A stretch of 64,000 nt of DNA. It comes from Prochlorococcus sp. AG-442-M23. GTDB taxonomy: Bacteria; Cyanobacteriota; Cyanobacteriia; PCC-6307; Cyanobiaceae. Each line of letters starts with the position of its first letter. Positions within the stretch are counted from its first letter, which is position 1. Location: the NCBI GenBank assembly GCA_003209655.1, contig QCPW01000002.1:155904-219903 (forward strand), given 5' to 3'. Positions 14,155 to 23,300 of the stretch are shown piece after piece. Both the position numbers and the translations under genes were made by a program. The notes under the pieces are model-generated. The model was given only the letters and a program-made list of their open reading frames with translations. It had not been told where the DNA came from and did no database searches.

Positions 14155-16614
14155 ATGAAGGTCTCTCAAAATTGGTTAAAAGCCCTTGTTGAAATAAATA
14201 CTACACCAGATGATTTGTCTGAAAAATTATCAATAGGTGGGTTTGAAGTTGAGTCACTTATTGATTGCTCATCAAATGTTAAAGGTATTCTTCTAGGAAA
14301 GGTTTTATCGGTAGTAAAACATGACAATTCTGATAAATTATCTATATGTAGAGTTGATATCGGAAGATCTAATATTCTGCAAATAGTTTGTGGTGCAAAA
14401 AATGTAAGACCAAATATATATGTTTATGTTGCCACTATTGGAACTCATCTATCAGCGAATAATATAACTATTAAAAAAAGCGAAATAAGAGGAGTAATGA
14501 GTGAAGGAATGATATGTTCATTAGAGGAATTAGGCATAGAAGAATCAAGTGAGGGAATTGCAATAATTAATGAAGAGATAGCTACAAAACATAATTTAGG
14601 TACATCAGCAGCACTTTTACTTGATTTGGAAGATCATATCTTTGATCTTGCTATTACCGCAAATAGACCTGATGGTATGTCAGTAATTGGAATCGCAAGA
14701 GAAATATCGGCCCTTTTAGAAACAAAGTTAACTTTTCCTAGATTAGACAAGAAATACAAAATTAATGTTTTTAAAAATTTTGATCTCTGCGCTAAAGCTA
14801 TTGAAAAAAATTGTATTTATACAATTACCCATATTGATTCTGTCAATGGTAAAGAATTATCTCCTCTATGGCTCAAGGATCGCTTAGATAAGTCCGGAAT
14901 TAAATCTATTAATCTTCTGGTTGACATAACAAATTACATTCTTTTAGAACAAGGCCAACCATTACATGCATTTGATAAAGATAAATTATCAAATTTAATT
15001 GGTAGAGATGTTCTACCTCAGGACTTCTCGGTTAGAAAAGCAAAGATTAATGAAACTCTTTTATGTTTGAATGGCGAGAATTATGAATTAAATGAAAACA
15101 TTACTATAGTTGCCTGTGACGATAAGCCAGTAGCTATAGCAGGTGTAATTGGTGGTCTTGAAACATCAGTAAATGACGAAACTTCTTCTGTTTATCTTGA
15201 AGGAGCAGTTTTTAATCCCGCAATTATAAGAAAATCATCAAAAGAAATAGGAATTAGAACGGAGTCAAGTAGTAGATTTGAAAAAGGAATTTCCTACAAA
15301 AATACTCTAGATTCAGTTACTAGAGCAATAAATATTTTAGAAGAATACTTTCAAATTTCAAATCCAATAATTAACACTTCAAATGAATTAGATAAAACAA
15401 AATTGTTAATACCCTTGAGAAGAGAAAGAATTCATAGAATTCTTGGTCCCTTAGTGATAAAGAATAAGGATTTTAATGAAAATAACCAAGTAAATAAGAG
15501 GAATTTATCAGATAATGAAATAACAGATAAATTAAAGCTAATTGGTTGCAACTTAAGCATTAAAGATTATGGATGGGATGTAGAGGTTATTCCAAATAGG
15601 TCACAAGATTTATTAAGAGAAATAGATTTGATTGAGGAAATTGCAAGATTAGTAGGTTATGACATGTTTGATTTGAATTTACCTAATCCTATAAAACCGG
15701 GTAAGCTCTCTAATGCTCAAATAGCTTTGAGGAAGTTAAAGATCGGATTTATAGATTGCGGATTTAACGAAGTATTGTCCTATTCTCTTGTACCAGAAAT
15801 TAATAAGGACTTAGTAAAAATTTCAAATCCATTATTACTTGAAACAAGTTGTTTAAGAGATAATATTTGGCAAGAACACATTAAAATATGTAATCAAAAT
15901 ATTAAATCTGCAATTGATTATTGTTGGATTTTTGAAGTAGGAAATATATTTCATAAAAAGCCCGATTTATCACAAGAGGAATTGTTAAGTGGATTAATTT
16001 ATGGAAAAAATAAACTTGAAAAATGGTCTAGTTCAAGTAAAAATGACCATTTAAATTATTTCGAAGCAAGAGGTAAGTTAAAGGAAGCTTTAACAGTCTT
16101 AAATTTAAAGATTGAGGATAAAACAACTGACTCGATAGATTTTCTTCATCCTGGGAGAGCTTCCAGGTTATTTACTGAAGGAAATGAAATAGGTTATTTT
16201 GGAGAAATTCATCCCAAGTTTATTTCTGAGAAAAAGGCACTAAAGAAAATGTATTTATTTAGTTTAAAGGTTAGCAAAATAACAGATGCAAGTACTAGAA
16301 AGAATAAATGGATTCCAGTCTATAAACAATATCCAACCGTCCCAAAAATGGAACGAGACGTTAATTTTATATTTAGCAAGAAATATCTTGTTAATGAAAT
16401 AATTTTACAGATAAGGAAATGTGGAAAAAAATTATTAGAAGATGTTAATTTAATTGATATTTATGATAATTTTGGTGGTGAATTTATAAGTTATACATTT
16501 AGATTGTCTTATAGAGATCCAGAAAAAACTTTATTAGATTCTGATATAGCTAGTCTCCATGACAATATTGTTGAAACTATAGAAAAAAAATTTAATACTA
16601 AATTAAGAGAATAA
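14155..16614 (+). CDS. pheT: Phenylalanyl-tRNA synthetase beta subunit
   Basis: An 819-residue subunit of the alpha2-beta2 enzyme that charges tRNA-Phe. It has the N-terminal tRNA-binding (EMAP-like) domain around 39-150 (LGKVLSV..HDNSDKLSICRVDIG), the editing B3/B4 domain, the B5 domain (EVIPNRSQDLLREIDLIEEIARL), the catalytic-like core and a C-terminal anticodon-binding (FDX-ACB) domain (YPTVPKMERDVNFIF). The length is normal. ATG start. It is divergent from rpmG. No alpha subunit gene lies in the window. Confidence 0.96.
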   Translation: MKVSQNWLKALVEINTTPDDLSEKLSIGGFEVESLIDCSSNVKGILLGKVLSVVKHDNSDKLSICRVDIGRSNILQIVCGAKNVRPNIYVYVATIGTHLSANNITIKKSEIRGVMSEGMICSLEELGIEESSEGIAIINEEIATKHNLGTSAALLLDLEDHIFDLAITANRPDGMSVIGIAREISALLETKLTFPRLDKKYKINVFKNFDLCAKAIEKNCIYTITHIDSVNGKELSPLWLKDRLDKSGIKSINLLVDITNYILLEQGQPLHAFDKDKLSNLIGRDVLPQDFSVRKAKINETLLCLNGENYELNENITIVACDDKPVAIAGVIGGLETSVNDETSSVYLEGAVFNPAIIRKSSKEIGIRTESSSRFEKGISYKNTLDSVTRAINILEEYFQISNPIINTSNELDKTKLLIPLRRERIHRILGPLVIKNKDFNENNQVNKRNLSDNEITDKLKLIGCNLSIKDYGWDVEVIPNRSQDLLREIDLIEEIARLVGYDMFDLNLPNPIKPGKLSNAQIALRKLKIGFIDCGFNEVLSYSLVPEINKDLVKISNPLLLETSCLRDNIWQEHIKICNQNIKSAIDYCWIFEVGNIFHKKPDLSQEELLSGLIYGKNKLEKWSSSSKNDHLNYFEARGKLKEALTVLNLKIEDKTTDSIDFLHPGRASRLFTEGNEIGYFGEIHPKFISEKKALKKMYLFSLKVSKITDASTRKNKWIPVYKQYPTVPKMERDVNFIFSKKYLVNEIILQIRKCGKKLLEDVNLIDIYDNFGGEFISYTFRLSYRDPEKTLLDSDIASLHDNIVETIEKKFNTKLRE

Positions 16615-16625
16615 CAGTCTTACAT

Positions 16626-16674
16626 ATCTTGTATGAGACTTGTTCCTAGTCTTATTATAAATCTTATACGAGAT
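16626..16674. repeat. Hairpin repeat R1 downstream of pheT
   Basis: ATCTTGTATGAGA and TCTTATACGAGAT form a 13-bp stem with two G-U pairs around a 23-base loop. Positions 16635-16655 match 17353-17373 at 18 of 21 bases in direct orientation. It could stabilise or end the pheT message, although it has no T run, and it marks the left side of the orphan-gene segment. Confidence 0.55.
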
Positions 16675-16719
16675 AATTAATATTCATATAAATCCAATTG
16701 ATGAGATATAATTTACATT

Positions 16720-16968
16720 ATGTTTAATTTCATCACTTTTTTATTATCTACAGTACTTTGGGTTCAAGTTCCGCAATGGTCTGACGATTGGTCCAAATGT
16801 GCAGTTGATATACCAGATGCATCTTGCCATTGGTACATAGCTGCTCCAGACAATACCTTTGGAGAAGGTTTTGATTGGGCAAGCGCTCCTTGGTTTGATG
16901 CGAATGGCTTGAGCGATGTACCTAGTATTGATAAGAAAACTGCAATTCAAAAGCTTCAGAATAGGTAG
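16720..16968 (+). CDS. Orphan Trp-rich small protein, possibly exported (82 aa)
   Basis: An 82-residue protein I do not recognise. The first 18 residues are hydrophobic (MFNFITFLLSTVLWVQV) and could be a signal or anchor; the rest is soluble and acidic with six Trp in total and two Cys (KCAVD and SCHWY) that could form a disulfide outside the cytoplasm. The protein ends in a short helix (KKTAIQKLQN). Its codons are visibly less AT-rich than the neighbours, which may reflect the Trp, Gly, Ala and Pro content or a different origin. An antisense ORF in the track is a shadow. It is isolated between related hairpin repeats. Confidence 0.7.
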   Translation: MFNFITFLLSTVLWVQVPQWSDDWSKCAVDIPDASCHWYIAAPDNTFGEGFDWASAPWFDANGLSDVPSIDKKTAIQKLQNR

Positions 16969-16988
16969 TACTGTCTTTAAGGCAGTAC
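16968..16988. repeat. Hairpin at end of orphan gene
   Basis: GTACTG-N9-CAGTAC, a 6-bp inverted repeat starting on the last base of the stop codon of the orphan gene. GCAGTACT recurs about 30 bases later, so two alternative foldings exist. There is no T run, so it is not a standard terminator. Confidence 0.45.
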
Positions 16989-17185
16989 GGAGCGATATAA
17001 AAAGCTTGTATTGCAGTACTTTACAGGTAGCATTTATTTCTTGGACAAAGGACGGACATAATTTATAGATTATTAATCAACTTATAAATATTTTTTGCTT
17101 CTAAATAACTAGGGTAGATTATTTAAATTAATATATTTATTAATCTTACAAATCTATTTTAAGACTTTTTACTAGACTAATTTTA

Positions 17186-17209
17186 AGTCTCATATAAGAA
17201 TAGATATAC
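17186..17209. repeat. Repeat R2 (AGTCTYATATRAGA family)
   Basis: AGTCTCATATAAGAATAG and following bases match 17366-17389 at 19 of 24 positions. It lies in the otherwise empty 420-base gap between the orphan gene and the RHH/J-domain gene; the rest of the gap shows no gene. Confidence 0.45.
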
Positions 17210-17335
17210 AAGAAATTATTTTATTATTAGCAACGTAAATTATTTCTCAATTTCTTTTTTGTCAAAATAAATGTTTCTACTGATTTGACTAATAATTAAT
17301 TTTTAGTATCAGGAATGAGCAATCCTTAAACATCG

Positions 17336-17376
17336 CATATAAGACTAATGCTGAGACCTATTTCTAGTCTTATATG
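17336..17376. repeat. Hairpin repeat R3, perfect 12-bp inverted repeat
   Basis: CATATAAGACTA and TAGTCTTATATG are perfect reverse complements separated by 17 bases. The right part repeats R1 (18 of 21) and R2 (19 of 24). It lies just after the stop of the leftward RHH/J-domain gene and could protect that transcript's 3' end, but it lacks a T run on either side. Confidence 0.6.
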
Positions 17377-17388
17377 AGAAGAAGTATA

Positions 17389-18402
17389 CTAATTTTTATA
17401 TAGATTTTTTAGTAATTGATACGCTTCATTTAATTTTCTCATTCGATCTGTTGATCCTCCAGCATCTGGATGAATCTCTAAGGCTAGGGATTTATAAGCA
17501 TCCCTAATTTTTCGTAATGTATGAGCTGATCCAGCTGATGTTGATAAATTCAATAATTTAAGTGCTCCATGTACCGTCATTGTTGAGTCCAAAGTTTCAA
17601 ATGAATTTGTTCTGTTATTTCTTTTAAATCTACTTACAAACCTCCTCACTAGTGTTGGTATCCTATTAATTAAATCTGATGTAGCAAAAGGGTCTTCTAA
17701 AACACCAATCATTAATAAAACAATTTCTAGAGATGGATTTTTTCTTATCCAAAATGGACATAATTCAGACATAAATTTATTGGCTGCACTCCACGTAAAG
17801 GGTAGATTTTCTGTTCCATCAAGATTTGGCCATATATCCCTGCTAAACCAATCCATCGAAGCCTCTAATACATGATCGTTAGGGTTAGTTCCATATAGGG
17901 TTTTCCAATGCCTAATTAAAGCTATTCGACATTTTATTAAATCATTTTCTTTAATTGTATTAATTTGAATATCATTAATATTCTCTTTTAATTTTTCACT
18001 ATTAATACTCCTTCTTAGATTCTTAACTTTTTTATCAACAAAATTGGGAAGGCTTATGTTTAAGTTTGCTTTTTCCTTATATTGATCATCATTTGAAACT
18101 ATTTTATTTAAAGATATTTCATTAACTTCTTTTTTTATGTCAGATTTAATTAATACCAATGATGTGTTTTCATCAATATTTAAATTTTCATTATTAATAT
18201 TGTTACCGCCAAAATCTATTTCTTGCTGTTGGTTCTTAGGTAGAAAATCATCTTCTTGAAGAATTTCTGTAAGTAACTTTTCAATTACGGGTCCTCTTGC
18301 TCTGAATCCCCACTCTTTTCGTAATTGATCAAACCTAGAAATTAGTTCCTCAGGTAAATCAATTGAAATTCTTTTTGTATTTGAATTTTCAGGAATATTC
18401 AA
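17389..18402 (-). CDS. RHH DNA-binding domain fused to C-terminal J-domain
   Basis: A 337-residue protein. Residues about 8-46 (TKRISIDLPEELISRFDQLRKEWG...VIEKLLTEIL) read as a ribbon-helix-helix domain. A low-complexity Asn/Lys-rich linker follows, then a helical middle with KCRIALIRHWKTLYGTNPNDHVLEA...WFSRDIWPNLDG, and finally a J-domain (about 270-337) with the essential HPD at 311-313 (EIHPDAGGSTDRMRKLNEAYQLL). J-domains stimulate DnaK ATPase, so the protein might recruit Hsp70 to a DNA site or have its DNA binding controlled by Hsp70. The middle domain is unrecognised. It is monocistronic as far as can be seen. Confidence 0.78.
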   Translation of the reverse strand: MNIPENSNTKRISIDLPEELISRFDQLRKEWGFRARGPVIEKLLTEILQEDDFLPKNQQQEIDFGGNNINNENLNIDENTSLVLIKSDIKKEVNEISLNKIVSNDDQYKEKANLNISLPNFVDKKVKNLRRSINSEKLKENINDIQINTIKENDLIKCRIALIRHWKTLYGTNPNDHVLEASMDWFSRDIWPNLDGTENLPFTWSAANKFMSELCPFWIRKNPSLEIVLLMIGVLEDPFATSDLINRIPTLVRRFVSRFKRNNRTNSFETLDSTMTVHGALKLLNLSTSAGSAHTLRKIRDAYKSLALEIHPDAGGSTDRMRKLNEAYQLLKNLYKN

Positions 18403-18547
18403 TAATATCTTCCTTGAATAGTAAGGAATTTATTTAATTTTATTCAAAATAAATTGAAAGTCCATATGGAATAATGTTTTTAAATTAAAACCAAATTATT
18501 TTCATGTCACAAGTCTATTAACTATCTTTTTATAATTAAAATAAAAA

Positions 18548-18727
18548 ATGCTTAATTGTTATTTCAAGTCATCTAAAGAAAAAAAAAGTTTCTATCAACA
18601 TAAGAAATTAGAAATGCTTAATTACATTAAAGATTCACTTGAACGTAAAATCGCCTCAGTAACAGCTTCTATAGAAGTATTAGAAACCCAAATTAGCAGG
18701 GATAACGAAGCTGAAGTTACTCAATAA
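18548..18727 (+). CDS. Small coiled-coil protein (59 or 37 aa)
   Basis: A short frame below the track threshold. Two in-frame ATGs are possible: 18548 (59 residues) or 18614 (37 residues). The C-terminal half, MLNYIKDSLERKIASVTASIEVLETQI, has clear heptad spacing for a coiled coil. The sequence AAATGCTTAATT occurs around both starts, so the N-terminal part could be a partial duplication. It converges on the adenylyltransferase gene with 3 bases between stops. Function unknown. Confidence 0.6.
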   Translation: MLNCYFKSSKEKKSFYQHKKLEMLNYIKDSLERKIASVTASIEVLETQISRDNEAEVTQ

Positions 18728-18730
18728 TAT

Positions 18731-19561
18731 TCAAACAAAACATTCTAGAAGTTTTTCAGGGCCAAATTTCTTTAAATAATTAATATTTGATTTTTCAGTT
18801 ACTAATAGATATCCTGCGAACCCTAAACCGTTTATACTAAAACCATGGATATGATCTTTTTTTCTCTTTATAATTGCGATCCATTTGTTAGTTATTAAAA
18901 TATTATAAGGGGATATAGGTTTCTTATTACTTCTAGGGTCCCCTATTCCTAGTTTCTTGCATAATTCCAAATACAATTCAAAAATAGATACTGAATTATC
19001 TAAAAAATTAAATTTGGATACAATAATATTTTTTTTAAGCTTACTATTTTTATCTTGCTCTAAGTTAATATCTAAAAACCACTTTTCTCTTGGGCATGAT
19101 ATTTCATCTCTAGATCTACGCAGAAGTTGAAAATGCCTGTGAGGTTGACTTGCTCCCGCGATTGGAGAACTATTAAAAAACCATAATCCACTTGTATCTT
19201 TATTAACTTGTTGGATAGCTTTCCAATCATTAATATCTAACCATCCATTTTGAGGTTTCCAATTATTTGTAATTAGTAAAATATGTCCTTTTTGAACAGG
19301 GTACTTATTTAATATTAATTGATGATCATCACCAATTTTGTCAATTTCTAGTATCTTTTCCCATGGACAAAATGGATTCTGCTTAGGACCATAAAGGTTT
19401 TTTTTATTAAATTTTGAAGTATCGAGCTTCCTAATTATGAAGTCATCTTTTTCATATAAATCGCTTGTAATAATATCAGTTTTTAGAGGATATAATGCAT
19501 TATCCTCAATTGATAATCGAGTTTGTTCTAGTGCTTTATTCCAATATATTTCTAAACTCAT
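18731..19561 (-). CDS. ATP adenylyltransferase / Ap4A phosphorylase-like HIT-superfamily protein
   Basis: A 276-residue protein whose central GASQPHRHFQLLRR carries the HxHxQ active-site pattern of the GalT/Apa2 branch of the HIT superfamily. Apa2-type enzymes split Ap4A with phosphate to ATP and ADP. Supporting motifs are NPFCPWE, VQKGHILLIT and the C-terminal HIHGFSINGLGFAGYLLV, which matches the end of Apa2 proteins. The substrate is inferred from the family. It has its own ATG and lies 48 bases after the DUF2237 gene on the same strand. Confidence 0.82.
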   Translation of the reverse strand: MSLEIYWNKALEQTRLSIEDNALYPLKTDIITSDLYEKDDFIIRKLDTSKFNKKNLYGPKQNPFCPWEKILEIDKIGDDHQLILNKYPVQKGHILLITNNWKPQNGWLDINDWKAIQQVNKDTSGLWFFNSSPIAGASQPHRHFQLLRRSRDEISCPREKWFLDINLEQDKNSKLKKNIIVSKFNFLDNSVSIFELYLELCKKLGIGDPRSNKKPISPYNILITNKWIAIIKRKKDHIHGFSINGLGFAGYLLVTEKSNINYLKKFGPEKLLECFV

Positions 19562-19609
19562 TTAAAATAAATTATCATAATCATTTTAAAAAAAATAATA
19601 AATTTGTAA

Positions 19610-19993
19610 TTACTTTTTATTAAATTGATATTCTTTCAATTTTTCTAATGATACTGATTCTAAAACTACAATATTTGTTGATTCTAATATGACTTTTGGC
19701 GCAAGTCCGTCTAATAATGCTTGTCTCCACCTATCGAGACAAATACACCAGTGATCACCATTCTTTAGTCCTGGGAAGGAATAAATAGGCATGGGGGTTA
19801 TTAAATCATTACCTTGTGATTTACTGTAGTTCAGGAAATTATCATCCATTACACAACATATAGAATGATTCCCTCCATCATTTTTGTCATAATTGCAAAA
19901 TCCATCTCTGAACCAGCCTGTCATAGGTTCACAACTACAAACCTCAATTTTTTCTCCTAAGACATTCAATTGAACTTGATTGTTTATGGTCAT
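19610..19993 (-). CDS. DUF2237 protein
   Basis: A 127-residue protein matching the DUF2237 pattern throughout: NVLGEKIEVCSCEPMTGWFRDGFC, ICCVMDDNFL.YSKSQGNDL.TP, FPGLKNGDHWCICLDRW and ALLDGLAPKVILESTN. The many conserved cysteines suggest metal binding or redox chemistry, but no function is established as far as I know. It is on the same strand as the Ap4A phosphorylase-like gene and divergent from the small acidic protein at 20095. Confidence 0.85.
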   Translation of the reverse strand: MTINNQVQLNVLGEKIEVCSCEPMTGWFRDGFCNYDKNDGGNHSICCVMDDNFLNYSKSQGNDLITPMPIYSFPGLKNGDHWCICLDRWRQALLDGLAPKVILESTNIVVLESVSLEKLKEYQFNKK

Positions 19994-20094
19994 TGATTTT
20001 TTTTAAATAATAATAAAACACCAACATTTCTTAAAAAAAGGTTGACGAGTATGGGGGGTAAGGAGGTAATAATTCTAATAAGGTTTTTTTCATT

Positions 20095-20313
20095 ATGGAT
20101 TGGGACTTTACTGAAAACATAGCATTTAAATCTCTTTATGATGCCTTTAATGAAAGTGATGAAACTTCCGCATTAGAGTTTTTATCTAGTGATGGTGCTT
20201 CATACTATCTTGAATTAATGCAGGACGCAGCAGGTGAGGGATTTGATCTGGGTGATAATGAAATGATGGAAGAACTTCAGGATGAAATTATTGAGTATCT
20301 AGAAAATAACTAA
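20095..20313 (+). CDS. Small acidic hypothetical protein (72 aa)
   Basis: A 72-residue, very acidic, helical protein (MDWDFTENIAFKSLYDAFNESDE...MMEELQDEIIEYLENN) with no cysteine or membrane span. Its start is unambiguous because an in-frame stop precedes it, yet the only strong Shine-Dalgarno sequence (AAGGAGGT at 20060-20067) is 27 bases from the ATG, too far for ordinary initiation. It ends 9 bases before the convergent metH stop. Unknown function. Confidence 0.75.
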   Translation: MDWDFTENIAFKSLYDAFNESDETSALEFLSSDGASYYLELMQDAAGEGFDLGDNEMMEELQDEIIEYLENN

Positions 20314-20322
20314 AGATTTAGC

Positions 20323-23300
20323 TTAAGCGCTGAAATATTTAGCTTTTGAGTGTAGTGAAATGATTGCTGTAGTACTTTGTTCTGGATGTAGTTGTTCAGA
20401 TTCATCCATGGTCAAGTTAATTCTTTTTGCATCCAACAATGATAATTGTATGTTTGAATCAGATACTTTTGGACATGCAGGATATCCAAAAGAATATCTA
20501 GCACCTCTATATTTTTGAGCTAGTATTTCTCTGTTTTTGTCTGGTTCTTCAGTCTTAAACCCACATTCAAAACGAATTAATGCATGTACATACTCAGCTA
20601 GAGCTTCTGCTAATTGCACTGTAAGTCCATGGAATAATAAATAATCGCTATATTTATCTTCTTTAAATAATTTTTGAGAATATTCACTTGCTATGTCACC
20701 CATTGTTACTGCCTGCATAGGAAATATATCTATTGGCTTATCATTTTTTAAATCACAATAGAAATCAGCTATGCAAAGATTATTCCCAGATTTTTGTCTT
20801 GGAAAATTGAATTGGGAAATTTTATTTAAAGATTTATTATCAAATAAAAATACACTATTATCTTTTCTACCACATTTGAAATATCCATAAACTGCTTTTG
20901 GTGAAATAAGATTTTTTTCTACAATTGTCTCTAACCATTTATCTAACAACGGTTTAGCATATGAATCCAAATAGTAATTATATTCATCTACGCTTTGGTT
21001 TTTTCCTTTTTTTATTTGCCATTGTCCGCTAAATAGAGCTTTCTTATCTAAATAAAAAATTAACTTGTTTAAATCTATATCAACGTCGTATAAGACCTTC
21101 GTTCCCAAAAAAGGAGCTTGAATTGGTTCTTCTTCATTTATAAATTTAGATCTTGTAAGATTTTCTTTTAGATTTAGTTTGGAAGTCTCAGTATATATGG
21201 ATATTGATTTATTAACCACTTCAGAGTTTGTTTTTGATGAGGCTAAATTAATATTGATACCCTCATTATTAATAAATCCCTCTGTATTTGACCAATTTCC
21301 CTTTTTTTTATTATCCATATATTCATTCATGAATTTTAGATCAGTGAAGGCATCTTTTCCGTACAATATTTTCCCTTTATATATTTTGCTGCAGTCCTCA
21401 TTTACAAATTTTGGGGTTAAGGCTGCGCCTCCTAATATTACTGGTACAGTAATATTCTCATTGTTAAAAGCTTCTAAATTATCTTTCATAAAAGCAGTTG
21501 ATTTAACAAGCAATCCGCTCATAGCGATGCAATCTGCTTTGTGCTTCTTTTGTGCATCAATAATTGCTGAAACATCTTGCTTTATTCCAAGATTTATTAC
21601 GTCATAACCATTATTTGTAAGTATGATGTCAACCAAATTTTTTCCAATATCATGAACATCGCCTTTGACAGTTGCAATTAAGAGTTTTCCATTTGATATG
21701 TTTTCATCTACAGTTTCCATATATGGTTCTAAAATTGAAACAGCAAATTTCATTGTTTCAGCGGATTGGAGTACAAATGGCAATTGCATTTGACCTGAGC
21801 CAAATAAATCTCCTACAACTTTCATCCCATCTAGTAGAAAGGTATTAATTATTTCAAGAGGTTTATATTTTTTTAACGCTTTATTTAATTGATCCTCTAA
21901 ACCTATTTTTTCTCCATCAATAATATGATTTTTTAGACTTTCTTCCAGAGTAAGGTTTTTATTTTCTGAAGATGCTTTTTTGAAATCTTGAATAGATAAA
22001 TCCTGAAAAGCCTTTGTTAATTCTACTAATGGATCATAAATACATATATCATCTTCAAATTCTCTTTTGTCATAAATCAAGTCTAAGCAAAGCTTTTTAG
22101 TTTCTTCAGAAATTTTAGATAATGGCAAAATTTTATTTGGTGCGATGATAGCAGAATCCAATCCTGCTTTAATGCATTCATCTAAAAATATTGAATTTAG
22201 ATTAATTCTAGATAATGGTGAAAGACCAAAACTAATATTTGATATTCCAAGTATGATATGAATTTCTTGGAAATTTTCACGAATTTTTGATATAGCAGTA
22301 ATTGTTTCTTTAGCGTTTAATCTATCTTCTTCTATCCCAGTAGATATTGGCAGTGCTAATGGATCAAAAAAGAGCTCATAATCTGACAAACCACATTCTC
22401 TGGTTCTATTAATAGCTCGTTTAACAATGTTATATTTTTTATCTGCATTCCTTGCCATTCCATCTTCATCAATAGTTCCGACAACAAGACCTGAACCATA
22501 CCCCAAGGCTAAATTTAGAACTTGATCAAATCTTTTATCACCGTCTTCGTAATTGGTTGAATTTATAATACATTTACCACCAGCTGACTTTAATCCACTT
22601 TCCATTTTGTCAGCATCTGTAGAATCAATCATTAAAGGTAAATTTATGTTGGTAACTAATCTTGAAGTAATTTCTTTCATATCCTTCACACCGTCCCTTC
22701 CTACATAGTCAACATTTACATCAAGAACATGTGCATTTTCTTTTTGTTGTTGCTTGGCAATTGAAACTAGACCATCCCAATCGTCGTTATTTAGCAACTC
22801 CCTTACCTTTTTAGATCCACTTGCATTTAATCTTTCTCCTACAATCAAAATTGAATTGTCTTGTTTGTATGGCACAGAATTATATATTGATGATGCAGAA
22901 GGAATATATCCACTTAAATTATCCTTACCTTTATCGTTATATCTTTCGTTATCAATAATTTCATCAATTATTGAAGAAAGATATTTAATATGATCAGGTG
23001 TTGTCCCACAACATCCACCTATTAATTGAACATTAAAATCATATATAAAATTCATTAACTGCATTTTTAATTCTATTGGCTTTAATCTGTAGTGAGCCAC
23101 ACCTCCAATATTTTCAGGTAGTCCTGCATTGGGAATACAACTTATAGCGAAGGGTGAATTTTCAGACAAATATTTAATATGTTCTTTCATTTGTTCTGGA
23201 CCAGTTGCACAATTAAGTCCAAGGATATCTATATTAAATGGCTCTAATATTGTTAATGCAGATGCGATATCAGATCCAACAAGCATAGTTCCTGTTGTTT

